From an uncultured Coriobacteriales bacterium (lineage in GTDB: Bacteria > Actinomycetota > Coriobacteriia > Coriobacteriales > UMGS124): 64,000 bases of DNA. The first letter of the stretch is position 1. Each line of letters starts with the position of its first letter. Made by a program: the position numbers and the translations under genes. Below, one piece after another: positions 7,884-15,843 of this stretch. The notes under the pieces were generated by a model. That model was not told the origin of the DNA and did not search any database. It saw only the letters and a program-made list of their open reading frames with translations. The stretch spans positions 1-64,000 of the forward strand of contig CAKUFZ010000009.1 in assembly GCA_934654475.1 (NCBI GenBank), read 5' to 3'.

Positions 7884-9554
7884 TTATTCCTGCCTTTCGG
7901 GGGCACGGTCCTGCCCGTCGCGGGCGGCTGCGGCATGGGCGGCGACCTCGGCGTCGAGCACGTCGGTCCCAAAGAGGTTGCCCTGCCCCAGGATGCCGCG
8001 GGGGTCGAGGGCGACCTTGGCGCGCGCCATCTCGTGGATGGCCTGCGTGCCGTACATGACCTCGAGGAAGTCGCGCTTGATCTTGCCCACGCCGTGCTCG
8101 GCCGAGACGGCGCCGCCCATGCGGGTGACCTCTCCGGCCCACGACTTGAAGAGCTCCTTGCCGCGCGCATAGTCGGCTGCGTCGCGCGGAAGCACGTTGA
8201 CATGCAGGTGGTTGTTGCCGATGTGGCCCCACACGGCGCTCTCCAGGCCTGCCTCGGCCAGGGTGGTGCGGTACATCTGCACGACCTCGTGCAGGCATGC
8301 GTCGGGCACGGACATGTCGCTTCCGAGTTTGGTGATGGTGGGGTCGGTCTTGCGGCGCTCGTCGATGAGCATGTTCACGCTCTCGGGCACCGCGTGGCGG
8401 AAGAAGCGCTGCGCCTCGCGGTCGAGGTCGGTGCGGGCAACCCAGGTGCGCGACTCGTCGGCGCCCACCTGTTCCATGAGGTCGGCGATCTCCCAAAGCT
8501 CCTCGTAGGCCTTGTCCTCGCTTTGGCAGACGAGCTCGACGAAGATGCAGCAGCGGGCCCCCTCGGGCGTGACGGGAAGGGTCGCGAAGGCGCGCGAGGT
8601 GGTGCGCTGGTGTGCCAGTATCGCCAGGGCCGCCTCGTCGAAGAACTCCATGGCGCTGGCGCAGGTGATGCGCTCGCGGGCGGCGCAGGTGAAGTCCATG
8701 GCCTGCTGCTCCTGCTCAAAGAAGCAGCTCACGCCCCACGTCACGGCAGGGGCTGCCAGAAGCTCGAGCTCAATCTCGCAGATGACGCCCAGGGTGCCGT
8801 CGCTGCCCACGAACAGGTCGACCGCGTCCATGCCGGGCGCGGCGTAGTAGCCCGAGGCGTTCTTCACGGAAGGCATGGTGTAGGAGGGCACGGGGACATC
8901 GATGCGGCCGCCCTGCTCGGTCGTGAGGCTGAGGACGCCGTTATGCTCCTTGACCTGCCCGCGTGTGAGGGCGAGCGTCTGGCCGTCGGCCAGCACGACG
9001 CGAAGGGCGCTCACATGGGGCCTCACCGCGCCGTAGCGGTAGGAGCGCGCGCCGCTGGCGTTGCAGGCCACCATGCCGCCGATCGTCGCGGACACCTCGG
9101 TGGGGTCGGTGGGGAAGAAGACTTCCGGACCCTCCTGGAAGGCTTGCCAGGCGGCCATCGACGCGTCGTCGAAGCCCGCGCAGGGGATGTTCTTGTCGGC
9201 AAGGTCGCTGCGCAGCTGCGACAGGACCAGGCCGGGTTGCACGCGGACGAAGAGCCTGGTGGCGCCCCGGCCGTCGTCGCAGGCGCGCATGCCCAGGTAG
9301 GCGTTCATTTTCGAAAGGTTCATGACGTGCCCGCTTGCCGGAACCGCGCCGGCGGCGAGGCCCGTGCGACCGCCCTGCACGCATACCGGCGTGCACGTGC
9401 CGCGCTCCTCGTCGAGGCCGGCAAGCTCGGCAAGCACCTGTCGAACGTCGTCGGTCGTGCGAGGAAACGAGATCGTGTCGGCGTGCCCGCAGCTGCGAGA
9501 CTCGTCCTTTAGATATTCACCGAACTCCAAGGTGAGCTGTTGAATCTTTGTCAT
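7884..9554 (-). CDS. lctD: FAD-binding 2-hydroxyacid (lactate-type) dehydrogenase, GlcD/LctD family
   Basis: 556 aa. An N-terminal FAD_binding_4 (PCMH-type) domain covers about 40-230, with VQGGRTGLAAGAVP and GGMVACNASGARSYRYG as nucleotide-binding loops. A C-terminal FAD-linked oxidase domain covers about 270-520, with HIGNNHLHVNVLP and SAEHGVGKIKRDFLEVMYG. This is the D-lactate/glycolate oxidase family. Gene order dehydrogenase-etfB-etfA with ferredoxin-extended EtfA matches lactate dehydrogenase/Etf complexes that oxidise lactate using NAD and reduced ferredoxin. The start at 9554 follows AAAGGG at good spacing. Lactate as substrate is inferred; glycolate or another 2-hydroxyacid is possible. 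Confidence 0.85.
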   Translation of the reverse strand: MTKIQQLTLEFGEYLKDESRSCGHADTISFPRTTDDVRQVLAELAGLDEERGTCTPVCVQGGRTGLAAGAVPASGHVMNLSKMNAYLGMRACDDGRGATRLFVRVQPGLVLSQLRSDLADKNIPCAGFDDASMAAWQAFQEGPEVFFPTDPTEVSATIGGMVACNASGARSYRYGAVRPHVSALRVVLADGQTLALTRGQVKEHNGVLSLTTEQGGRIDVPVPSYTMPSVKNASGYYAAPGMDAVDLFVGSDGTLGVICEIELELLAAPAVTWGVSCFFEQEQQAMDFTCAARERITCASAMEFFDEAALAILAHQRTTSRAFATLPVTPEGARCCIFVELVCQSEDKAYEELWEIADLMEQVGADESRTWVARTDLDREAQRFFRHAVPESVNMLIDERRKTDPTITKLGSDMSVPDACLHEVVQMYRTTLAEAGLESAVWGHIGNNHLHVNVLPRDAADYARGKELFKSWAGEVTRMGGAVSAEHGVGKIKRDFLEVMYGTQAIHEMARAKVALDPRGILGQGNLFGTDVLDAEVAAHAAAARDGQDRAPERQE

Positions 9555-9836
9555 GGCGCCCTTTCGGTCAAATCCAGCGCTGTACGAGGGCCATTATCCG
9601 CGCCTGCCGGCGTCGTGCCCGTGCGCGGCCCGTGTTTTTAGGCCAACGTACTTTTTGCGCGGCATCCTTTACGTTTCGGAAACAATAGCCTCCCACCGCT
9701 CGCCGCTTTTAAGGGAAAAATTGCAAACCGCAGAGATGATTTTCAGCCTTTTTTGATTGAATAGGCAGGTGAAGTATGGCATGCTATGTCCGCTTCTAGA
9801 GCAATCCGCAACCTTTGCACCCCAAGGGAGTTTGTT

Positions 9837-10157
9837 ATGACCAAGAGCAACGTCCCCAACCTCACCACCGCCCAGCGCGCCGAGGCTCTCGCCAAGGCGG
9901 CTCAGGCCCGTCACGATCGCGCCCAGCTGCGCGACGATATCAAGGCCGGCAAGGTCTCCATCGCCGACGTTCTCGAGATGGACAACGACATCGCCAAGCG
10001 CATGAAGGTCTCCGCCCTCATCGAGTCTGTTCCGGGCTTCGGCGTGGCCAAGACCGTCAAGCTCATGGAGGAGCTCGGCATTTCCGAGTCCCGTCGCGTT
10101 CAGGGTCTGGGCGTGCGTCAGCGCGAGCAGCTCATCGAGCGCCTCGGCGACCGCTAA
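9837..10157 (+). CDS. mihF: Integration host factor, actinobacterial type (mIHF)
   Basis: 106 aa, basic, typical mIHF length. The C-terminal core VPGFGVAKTVKLMEELGI followed by VQGLGVRQREQL is the helix-two-turn-helix DNA-binding segment of actinobacterial IHF, a nucleoid-associated protein unrelated to proteobacterial IHF. It is one of the strongest taxonomic markers in the window. The ATG at 9837 is preferred over an upstream in-frame start because AAGGGAG precedes it at good spacing. It is monocistronic, ending in a strong hairpin terminator. The 282-bp upstream gap (9555-9836) separates it from the divergent dehydrogenase operon and should hold both promoters, though I see no convincing hexamer pair. 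Confidence 0.9.
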   Translation: MTKSNVPNLTTAQRAEALAKAAQARHDRAQLRDDIKAGKVSIADVLEMDNDIAKRMKVSALIESVPGFGVAKTVKLMEELGISESRRVQGLGVRQREQLIERLGDR

Positions 10158-10191
10158 TCTTTTGATGCGCTAACCAGCAATTGTGTACCGA

Positions 10192-10225
10192 AGGGCCGCC
10201 CGCCATGATGCGGGCGGCCCTTTTA
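10192..10225 (+). terminator. Rho-independent terminator after mIHF
   Basis: GGGCCGCCCGC and GCGGGCGGCCC arms flank a short loop and are followed by TTTT. Confidence 0.92.
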
Positions 10226-10264
10226 TCATAGCCAGGACCTGGCTAGGGAGAGGAGAGGAGAGAC

Positions 10265-10837
10265 ATGTCCCAGTTGACCGAGATTCGCTGGCATGCGCGC
10301 GCCGGCCAGGGTGCCGTCACTGCAGCCCAGCTCGTTGCTGAGATTGCCATGGGCAACGGCCGCTACATGCAGGCCATGCCCGAGTTCGGCCCGGAGCGCA
10401 CGGGCGCGCCCCTCAAGGCGTACACGCGCCTTGCCGATGAGCCCATCGAGATTCACAACAACGTGGTGAACCCCGACATCGTGGTCGTCATGGACACCAC
10501 CCTTCTGGGGCAGGTCGACGTGCTCGAAGGCATGAACCCCGAGGGCACCGTCATCGTCAACACGCGCAAGAGCCCCGACGAGATCCGCGCGGCCCTCAAC
10601 GTGCCTGCCGGTATCACGGTGGCCTGCGTCGACGCCACCCAGATCGCGCTCGACACCATCGGTCGCAACATCCCCAACACGCCGCTCGTCGCCGCCATGG
10701 CGCGCGTGTGTGGGGTCATGACGCTGGACAACGTGCTCGCCCACATCGAGCGCGAGTTCTCCAAGAAGTTCAACGCCAAGGTCGTTGCCGGCAACCTGGA
10801 CAGCGTTCGCCGCGCCTATGAGGAGGTCGTCTTCTAA
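10265..10837 (+). CDS. porC: 2-oxoacid:ferredoxin oxidoreductase gamma subunit
   Basis: 190 aa. The opening EIRWHARAGQGAVTAAQL and the segment MPEFGPERTGAPLKAY are diagnostic for the gamma (CoA-interacting) domain of pyruvate/2-ketoisovalerate:ferredoxin oxidoreductases. It is the first gene of a four-gene operon, gamma-delta-alpha-beta. A strong GAGAGGAGAGAC ribosome binding site precedes the ATG, and the stop TAA overlaps the next ATG by one base. The complex decarboxylates a 2-oxoacid oxidatively to acyl-CoA and reduces ferredoxin in the cytoplasm. Pyruvate is the default guess; 2-oxoisovalerate or 2-oxoglutarate cannot be excluded. Confidence 0.88.
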   Translation: MSQLTEIRWHARAGQGAVTAAQLVAEIAMGNGRYMQAMPEFGPERTGAPLKAYTRLADEPIEIHNNVVNPDIVVVMDTTLLGQVDVLEGMNPEGTVIVNTRKSPDEIRAALNVPAGITVACVDATQIALDTIGRNIPNTPLVAAMARVCGVMTLDNVLAHIEREFSKKFNAKVVAGNLDSVRRAYEEVVF

Positions 10838-11163
10838 TGAGCTGGGACATTTCCTCGTATGATTCCTGGAAGTATGACGAGATTCCGCTGGGCTGCGTGG
10901 CCCCCGAGCCCGGCACGTCGCGCCTCGTGCAGACGGGCGGCTGGCGCACCGACCGCCCCGTGTGGGACGCTTCCGCGTGCAAGAACTGCCTGATCTGCTG
11001 GGTGTACTGCCCCGACGCCTCCATCGAGGTCAAGGACGGCCAGATGACGGGCATCGACTACGAGCACTGCAAGGGCTGCGGCGTGTGCGCCCGCGAGTGC
11101 AAGTTCGGTGCCATCTCCATGGTCAACGAGCAGGACGCGAAGCAAAGCGAGGTGCAGGCATAA
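10837..11163 (+). CDS. porD: 2-oxoacid:ferredoxin oxidoreductase delta subunit (2x[4Fe-4S])
   Basis: 108 aa. Two ferredoxin motifs are visible, CKNCLICWVYCP near residue 48 and CKGCGVCARECK near 77, predicting two [4Fe-4S] clusters that pass electrons from the thiamine centre to ferredoxin. The N-terminal half is the usual PorD extension. The ATG overlaps the porC stop by one base and the stop overlaps the porA ATG by one base, so translation is coupled on both sides. Confidence 0.9.
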   Translation: MSWDISSYDSWKYDEIPLGCVAPEPGTSRLVQTGGWRTDRPVWDASACKNCLICWVYCPDASIEVKDGQMTGIDYEHCKGCGVCARECKFGAISMVNEQDAKQSEVQA

Positions 11164-12335
11164 TGGCAACCCAGACCGTCTTGGCAGCATCCGGCGACAT
11201 CATGGTCGCCAACGCGCTGCGCCAGGCTGAGCCCGACGTCATGGCGGCGTACCCCATCACGCCCCAGACCATCATCGTCGAGGAGTTCGACAAGTTCGTG
11301 GCCGACGGCCGCGTGCACACCGAGTACGTCAACGTCGAGAGCGAGCACTCGGCCATGAGCGCCACCATCGGTGCTTCTGCTGCCGGTTCGCGCGCCGTGA
11401 CCGCGACCTCCTCGCAGGGCCTTGCGCTCATGTACGAGGAGCTGCCCATCGCCGCCGGCATGCGCCTGCCCATCGTCATGGCCAACGTCAACCGCACCAT
11501 CTCGGCGCCCATCAACATCCACGCCGACCACTCCGACATCATGGGCGTGCGCGACGCCGGCTGGATCGTGATGTTTGCCGAGAACGCCCAGGAGGCCTAC
11601 GACAACACGGTGTGCGCCTTCCGCATCGCTGAGAACCCCCAGGTCATGCTGCCTGTTCTCACCACGCTCGACGGCTTCACCACGAGCCACGCCTACGAGC
11701 GCTGCGAGCTCATGGACGACGCCACGGTGGCGGAGTTCGTGGGCACCTACGAGGCGCCCTACGGCCTGCTCACCTCTGCGCAGCCCATCGCGCACGGCAA
11801 CTACGCCAACGGCACCATCGTCATGGAGTCCAAGCTGGCATGCCGCCGCGCCCAGGACGCCGCCAAGCCCGTCATCGACGAGGTGTTCGCCGCCTGGTCG
11901 CAGATCTGCGGCCGTGAGATGGCCTGCGTGCACACCTACGGCATGGAGGACGCCGAGCGCGCCATCGTCATCATCGGCTCGGCTGCCGGCACCGTGCGTC
12001 ACGTGGCCCGTCAGCTGCGCGCCGAGGGCGAGCGCGTGGGCGTCGTGAACATCCGCGTGTTCAGGCCCTTCCCCGCTGAGCAGATCGTCGAGGCCCTCAA
12101 GGGCTGCTCGGCGGTGGCCGTGCTCGACCGTTCCGAGTCGTTCGGCGGTGTGGGCGGCCCCGTTGCCGCCGAGGTGAAGGCCTCCATGTACGACGCGGGT
12201 CTCACCGTGCCCGTGCGCGCCTACATGTATGGCCTGGGCGGCGCCGACCTCACCTGCCAGATCGTGCGCGACATCTACAACGAGCTCAAGGATCCCGCAA
12301 GCCTGCCCAGCCTCACCTACAAGGGCAACCGCTAA
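11163..12335 (+). CDS. porA: 2-oxoacid:ferredoxin oxidoreductase alpha subunit
   Basis: 390 aa from the ATG at 11163; a longer in-frame reading into porD is rejected because this ATG overlaps the porD stop. The N-terminal domain has AAYPITPQTIIVEEF and VNVESEHSAMSATIGASAAG, and the middle has the ETATSSQGLALMYEEL-type region plus INIHADHSDIMGVRD, all typical of PorA. The C-terminal half is transketolase-like (GVVNIRVFRPFPAEQI, DRSESFGGVGGPV). It forms the catalytic core with the beta subunit. Confidence 0.92.
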   Translation: MATQTVLAASGDIMVANALRQAEPDVMAAYPITPQTIIVEEFDKFVADGRVHTEYVNVESEHSAMSATIGASAAGSRAVTATSSQGLALMYEELPIAAGMRLPIVMANVNRTISAPINIHADHSDIMGVRDAGWIVMFAENAQEAYDNTVCAFRIAENPQVMLPVLTTLDGFTTSHAYERCELMDDATVAEFVGTYEAPYGLLTSAQPIAHGNYANGTIVMESKLACRRAQDAAKPVIDEVFAAWSQICGREMACVHTYGMEDAERAIVIIGSAAGTVRHVARQLRAEGERVGVVNIRVFRPFPAEQIVEALKGCSAVAVLDRSESFGGVGGPVAAEVKASMYDAGLTVPVRAYMYGLGGADLTCQIVRDIYNELKDPASLPSLTYKGNR

Positions 12336-12351
12336 GAAAGGAGGACCTGCG

Positions 12352-13299
12352 ATGGCCAACCTCAAGCAACTCTCCGAGCTTCCCAGCCGTCTGGCCCCGG
12401 GTCACCGCCTGTGCGGTGGCTGCGGCGCCTCCATCGCCGTCCGTCAGGTGCTCATGGGTGCCGGCGACACGCCTGTCGTCGTCTCCAGCGCCACGGGATG
12501 CCTGGAGGTCTCCACGACGGTCTATCCGTACAACTCTTGGGATGTCCCCTTCATCCACAACGCCTTCGAGAACTCCGCCGCGACCCTGTCGGGCGTCGAG
12601 GCCGCTTTCAAGGCCCTCAAGCGCGCCGGCAAGATCGACCCCGACAAGAAGGTCAAGTTCATCGCCTTCGGTGGCGACGGCGGCACCTACGACATCGGCC
12701 TGCAGTCGCTGTCGGGCGCCATGGAGCGCGGCCACGACATGGTGTACGTGTGCTACGACAACGGCGCGTACATGAACACGGGCATCCAGCGCTCCGGCGC
12801 CACCCCCTACGGCGCCTGGACCACCACCTCCGAGGTGGGCTCGTGCGGCCTGGGCAAGATGCAGCGTCGCAAGGACCTCACGTCCATCCTCGCCGCGCAC
12901 CACATCCCCTATATCGCACAGGCTTCCGTCAGCCACTGGCAAGACCTCGTGCGCAAGGCGGAGAAGGCCATCAACACCGACGGCCCCGCGTTCATCAACG
13001 TGCTCGCTCCCTGCCCCCGTGGCTGGCGCATCCCCTTCGACATGACCGTGGAGATTGCGCGTCTGGGCGTGGAGACCAACTTCTGGCCGCTCTTCGAGGT
13101 GGAGAACGGCGTGTGGAGCCTCACCGAGCAGCGCCGCGTGAAGCCGGTCGAGGAGTTCCTCAAGCCTCAGGGCCGCTTCAAGCACATGTTCAAGCCGGGC
13201 AACGAGTGGATGGTCGCCGAGTGCCAGGCCCAGGCCGACGCCAACCTGGCATACCTGCGCGCCATGGTGAAGGGCACGCAGCCCCAGGCGCAGGAGTAA
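12352..13299 (+). CDS. porB: 2-oxoacid:ferredoxin oxidoreductase beta subunit (thiamine diphosphate-binding)
   Basis: 315 aa from ATG 12352, preceded by AAAGGAGGACC. Residues 15-30 (GHRLCGGCGASIAV) contribute cluster cysteines. The thiamine diphosphate motif GGDGGTYDIG runs to YDNGAYMNTG in the middle of the protein. The substrate-contact segment SATGCLEVSTTVYPYNSWD fits pyruvate-type enzymes. It is the last gene of the por operon, ending about 30 bp before a terminator. Confidence 0.92.
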   Translation: MANLKQLSELPSRLAPGHRLCGGCGASIAVRQVLMGAGDTPVVVSSATGCLEVSTTVYPYNSWDVPFIHNAFENSAATLSGVEAAFKALKRAGKIDPDKKVKFIAFGGDGGTYDIGLQSLSGAMERGHDMVYVCYDNGAYMNTGIQRSGATPYGAWTTTSEVGSCGLGKMQRRKDLTSILAAHHIPYIAQASVSHWQDLVRKAEKAINTDGPAFINVLAPCPRGWRIPFDMTVEIARLGVETNFWPLFEVENGVWSLTEQRRVKPVEEFLKPQGRFKHMFKPGNEWMVAECQAQADANLAYLRAMVKGTQPQAQE

Positions 13300-13330
13300 C
13301 TGCGCGCCTGCGTTAAGACTAGTGATTTTT

Positions 13331-13370
13331 AGGCGGGAACCTGCGGTTTTGCGTGGGTTCCCGCCTTTTT
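13331..13370 (+). terminator. Terminator of the por operon
   Basis: GGCGGGAACC pairs with GGTTCCCGCC around a loop and is followed by TTTTT. Confidence 0.9.
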
Positions 13371-13478
13371 GTGTGCTTGGATAGAAGGGTGCCCGGCGGG
13401 GTGCACGGTGCGAACCCCGGGGCACTGCAGGGGCGGGCCTTGCGGGTTTGTTGGGACACGAAGGGTTGGAGGCACGAC

Positions 13479-14387
13479 ATGGCTCAAGAAGAGAAGAAGG
13501 CAGGCGCGGCCGGCAAGGTCGTGCTTGTCATAGTGCTGGCGCTCATCGTTGCGGTGGGCGTGTTTGCGGGCATGGTGTACTCGTCCTACCAGCGCATCAT
13601 GCCGTTTGCGTCTCAGATAGAGGCATCGGCCGCAACGATCGAGGAATGCGCGCAGGCCTATGACGTCGACGGGGTTACCTCGGAGCTTGCCCAGGTCGAC
13701 TCCGCGCTTGACGGCATTGCGGCCGAGCTCGATGGGGGCGTGTGGGATGTGGCGGCGTGCGTGCCCGTGCTTGGCGAAGACGTGCGCGGTGCCCGCACGC
13801 TTGTGGCTGTGGGGCAAGACGTCATGGCAAGCATCGTCATGCCGGTGTCCGATGTCGCACAGACGCTGCCTTCCGGCGCACTGAACTCGCTGGGTAAGGG
13901 TCTCGTGAGCGCGGCGACGGGTGTCACGGGCGAGTTTGTCCTGTCGGGAGCAAGCGATGTGGCGAATGCATTGGCTGGCATCGACGGCATGGTTGAGACG
14001 CTGCGTGCGGCAGGTCCCCGTCTTGATGCCGATGCCCAGCAGCTGGCTGCGCTCAGTGACTTCCATTTTGACGAGCTCAACCAGGCATGCGACGAGCTGG
14101 CCGGTGTGGTGGACGACCTTAGGAGTGTGCTCGACCAGATCTCACCTGCGCTTGAAGGCTATGCGAGCGCCAAGCAAGTGGCGAGCGATGCGGTCGACGC
14201 AGCGGGTCAAGTCGCCGGTCAGATTGCCGATGCGGCTGGTCAGGCCCTGGGCGAGGCGGCCGATGCCGTGAACCAGGCCTTCCCGGAGGCTGCGAAGAAG
14301 GCGCAGGATTTTGTGGACGGCGCCAAGGAGTTCGGTGAAGGTGCCAAGAGCTTCGCCGATGGCGTGCGCGACGCGGTTTTGGGCTAG
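13479..14387 (+). CDS. Ala-rich protein with one N-terminal membrane helix, function unknown
   Basis: 302 aa from ATG 13479, preceded by TTGGAGG at 8 bp spacing; a longer reading would overlap the terminator and is rejected. Residues 11-32 form one strong membrane helix after a basic start (MAQEEKKAGAAGK), giving a predicted type II topology with a large outside domain. The rest is rich in Ala, Asp, Gly and Val, with heptad-like spacing and no Cys pairs or enzyme motif. The end (residues 255-302) repeats short amphipathic segments such as AKEFGEGAKSFADG. It is monocistronic between the por terminator and the convergent tlyA. I do not recognise the family. Confidence 0.7.
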   Translation: MAQEEKKAGAAGKVVLVIVLALIVAVGVFAGMVYSSYQRIMPFASQIEASAATIEECAQAYDVDGVTSELAQVDSALDGIAAELDGGVWDVAACVPVLGEDVRGARTLVAVGQDVMASIVMPVSDVAQTLPSGALNSLGKGLVSAATGVTGEFVLSGASDVANALAGIDGMVETLRAAGPRLDADAQQLAALSDFHFDELNQACDELAGVVDDLRSVLDQISPALEGYASAKQVASDAVDAAGQVAGQIADAAGQALGEAADAVNQAFPEAAKKAQDFVDGAKEFGEGAKSFADGVRDAVLG

Positions 14388-14402
14388 AAGCTGCGTGGAG
14401 CG

Positions 14403-15215
14403 TTAGTCATTAAGTTCGGCATGCGCCTCGTGTACGACGCGGGTGATGAGGCTGGCGTTCACACGCCCCTCGTCGCCCGCGTCTTTTTGTAGGAACATGA
14501 GGTACTCGATGTTGCCCTCGGGGCCCTTGATGGGCGAGTGGGTGAGGTCGAGCACGGCAAAGCCAGCCTGCCGGGCTTGCTCGGTCACGCAGGTGAGCAC
14601 ATCGCGGTGGACCTGCGGGTCTTTGACGACGCCGCGTTTGCCCACATGCTCGGGGCCTGCTTCGAACTGCGGTTTCACGAGGCAGACGGCGTGAGCCCCG
14701 GTGTGGATGAGCCCGGCGAGGCTTGGCAGCACCTTGCCCAGGGAGATGAACGAGACGTCCGATCCCAAAAAGTCTGCTTCTGCGCCGAGGAGCTCTGGGG
14801 TGGCCAGGCGGATGTCGAGGCCTTCGAGGCTCGTGACGCGCTCATCTGCCACAAGGCTTTCGTGCAGCTGGTCGTGACCCACGTCGATGGACCACACGTG
14901 CGCCGCGCCTGCCTGAAGCATGCAGTCGGTGAAGCCGCCCGTGGAGGCGCCGGCATCAACGCAGCGCAGGCCGCTCAAATCGATGCCCCATACCTCGAGC
15001 GCACGTGCCAATTTCAAACCACCGCGTCCCACGAAGGGGATGGCGCAACCGCGCACCTCGAGTTTGTCGGCAGGCGTCACCATGGCACTCGCCTTGGTGC
15101 AGACCTGGCCGTTCACGTAGACGAGGCCCTGTGCGATGGCTGCCTTGGCCTTTTCGCGCGAAGGGCATTTGCCGAGTTTGGCAAGCACGAGGTCGAGCCG
15201 TGCGATGGGGGTCAT
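14403..15215 (-). CDS. tlyA: TlyA-family rRNA 2'-O-methyltransferase (S4 + FtsJ-like domains)
   Basis: 270 aa from ATG 15213-15215. An S4 RNA-binding domain at about 1-60 (RLDLVLAKLG.CPSREKAKAAI) is followed by an RrmJ/FtsJ-like fold with SAM loop DAGASTGGFTDCMLQAGA and acidic motif GSDVSFISL. In actinobacteria TlyA methylates 16S and 23S rRNA; it is often mislabelled haemolysin. An upstream in-frame ATG is rejected because 15215 overlaps the stop of the preceding small membrane gene (ATGA), implying coupling. Confidence 0.88.
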   Translation of the reverse strand: MTPIARLDLVLAKLGKCPSREKAKAAIAQGLVYVNGQVCTKASAMVTPADKLEVRGCAIPFVGRGGLKLARALEVWGIDLSGLRCVDAGASTGGFTDCMLQAGAAHVWSIDVGHDQLHESLVADERVTSLEGLDIRLATPELLGAEADFLGSDVSFISLGKVLPSLAGLIHTGAHAVCLVKPQFEAGPEHVGKRGVVKDPQVHRDVLTCVTEQARQAGFAVLDLTHSPIKGPEGNIEYLMFLQKDAGDEGRVNASLITRVVHEAHAELND

Positions 15216-15535
15216 TTCGTTTCCTTCGACGAGGTTTTGGCGCGCATGTGCCACGCGATGATGCGCACGATGATGAAGATGATGGCGAAGAGGGCGGCGC
15301 TAACGTCGGCGACCTCAAGCACGTAGGTGTTGTTCTCAAAGAGGGCGTAGAGCATAACGAGGGTGAACGCGACGGCAAGCGCGCCATTCACGACACTCAG
15401 CACCTTGATCAAAATGCGGCGGGCTTTGTCGCGCGTGCTCGTGGCCACAAGGAGGCCGTAGAGCAGCGCCGTTACGCCGGCCACGACTGCCAGCACAGGC
15501 AGCACGCGAATGAGTCTGATGAGCACGTTTACCAT
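15212..15535 (-). CDS. Small three-helix membrane protein, unknown
   Basis: 107 aa from ATG 15533-15535, preceded by GGGAGG. Three hydrophobic stretches are visible (about 8-30, 40-60, 72-92), with short basic loops (STRDKARR, RAKTSSKETK). It overlaps tlyA by 4 bp (ATGA), so the two are co-translated. No functional motif is seen; an inner-membrane role is all that can be said. Confidence 0.7.
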   Translation of the reverse strand: MVNVLIRLIRVLPVLAVVAGVTALLYGLLVATSTRDKARRILIKVLSVVNGALAVAFTLVMLYALFENNTYVLEVADVSAALFAIIFIIVRIIAWHMRAKTSSKETK

Positions 15536-15784
15536 GGGGCACCTCCCACTTGCCGTTTGCATAGGATACTTGATGCGCACTGCCGCGCGTCTGTAAAAGC
15601 GGCTATAAAAAAACGAAAGCCGCTCGACTCCTCATCGAACTGGCCTTCGTCCCTTGGGAGGGTGAATGTATAGGCGAGGAAATGCCTCGCGATGGGCTGC
15701 AATCCTTTGGACGCAACTGAAGAAATAGTAGCAAGCGTGATATATGCAACAATCGAACTGCTCAAATTGCCATATACTCATACC

Positions 15785-15808
15785 AAGTTGTACTAACATG
15801 TACCAACT
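15785..15808. promoter_or_regulatory. Near-palindrome upstream of the regulator gene
   Basis: AGTTGTAC-N6-GTACCAACT is palindromic apart from one extra base, and sits just downstream of a TATACT hexamer (about 15773) and 36-60 bp before the regulator start. It could be an autoregulatory operator. The 308-bp gap 15536-15843 otherwise holds only a weak AGCGGCT/AGCCGCT hairpin near 15599-15624. Confidence 0.4.
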
Positions 15809-15843
15809 ATGCACAGTGTTGAGCGCTAGCCTTGGGAGGGCTT

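Noticed and set aside
6118..8172. 684-codon plus-strand ORF opposite etfA and etfB
   Set aside because: Antisense shadow of conserved flavoprotein genes.
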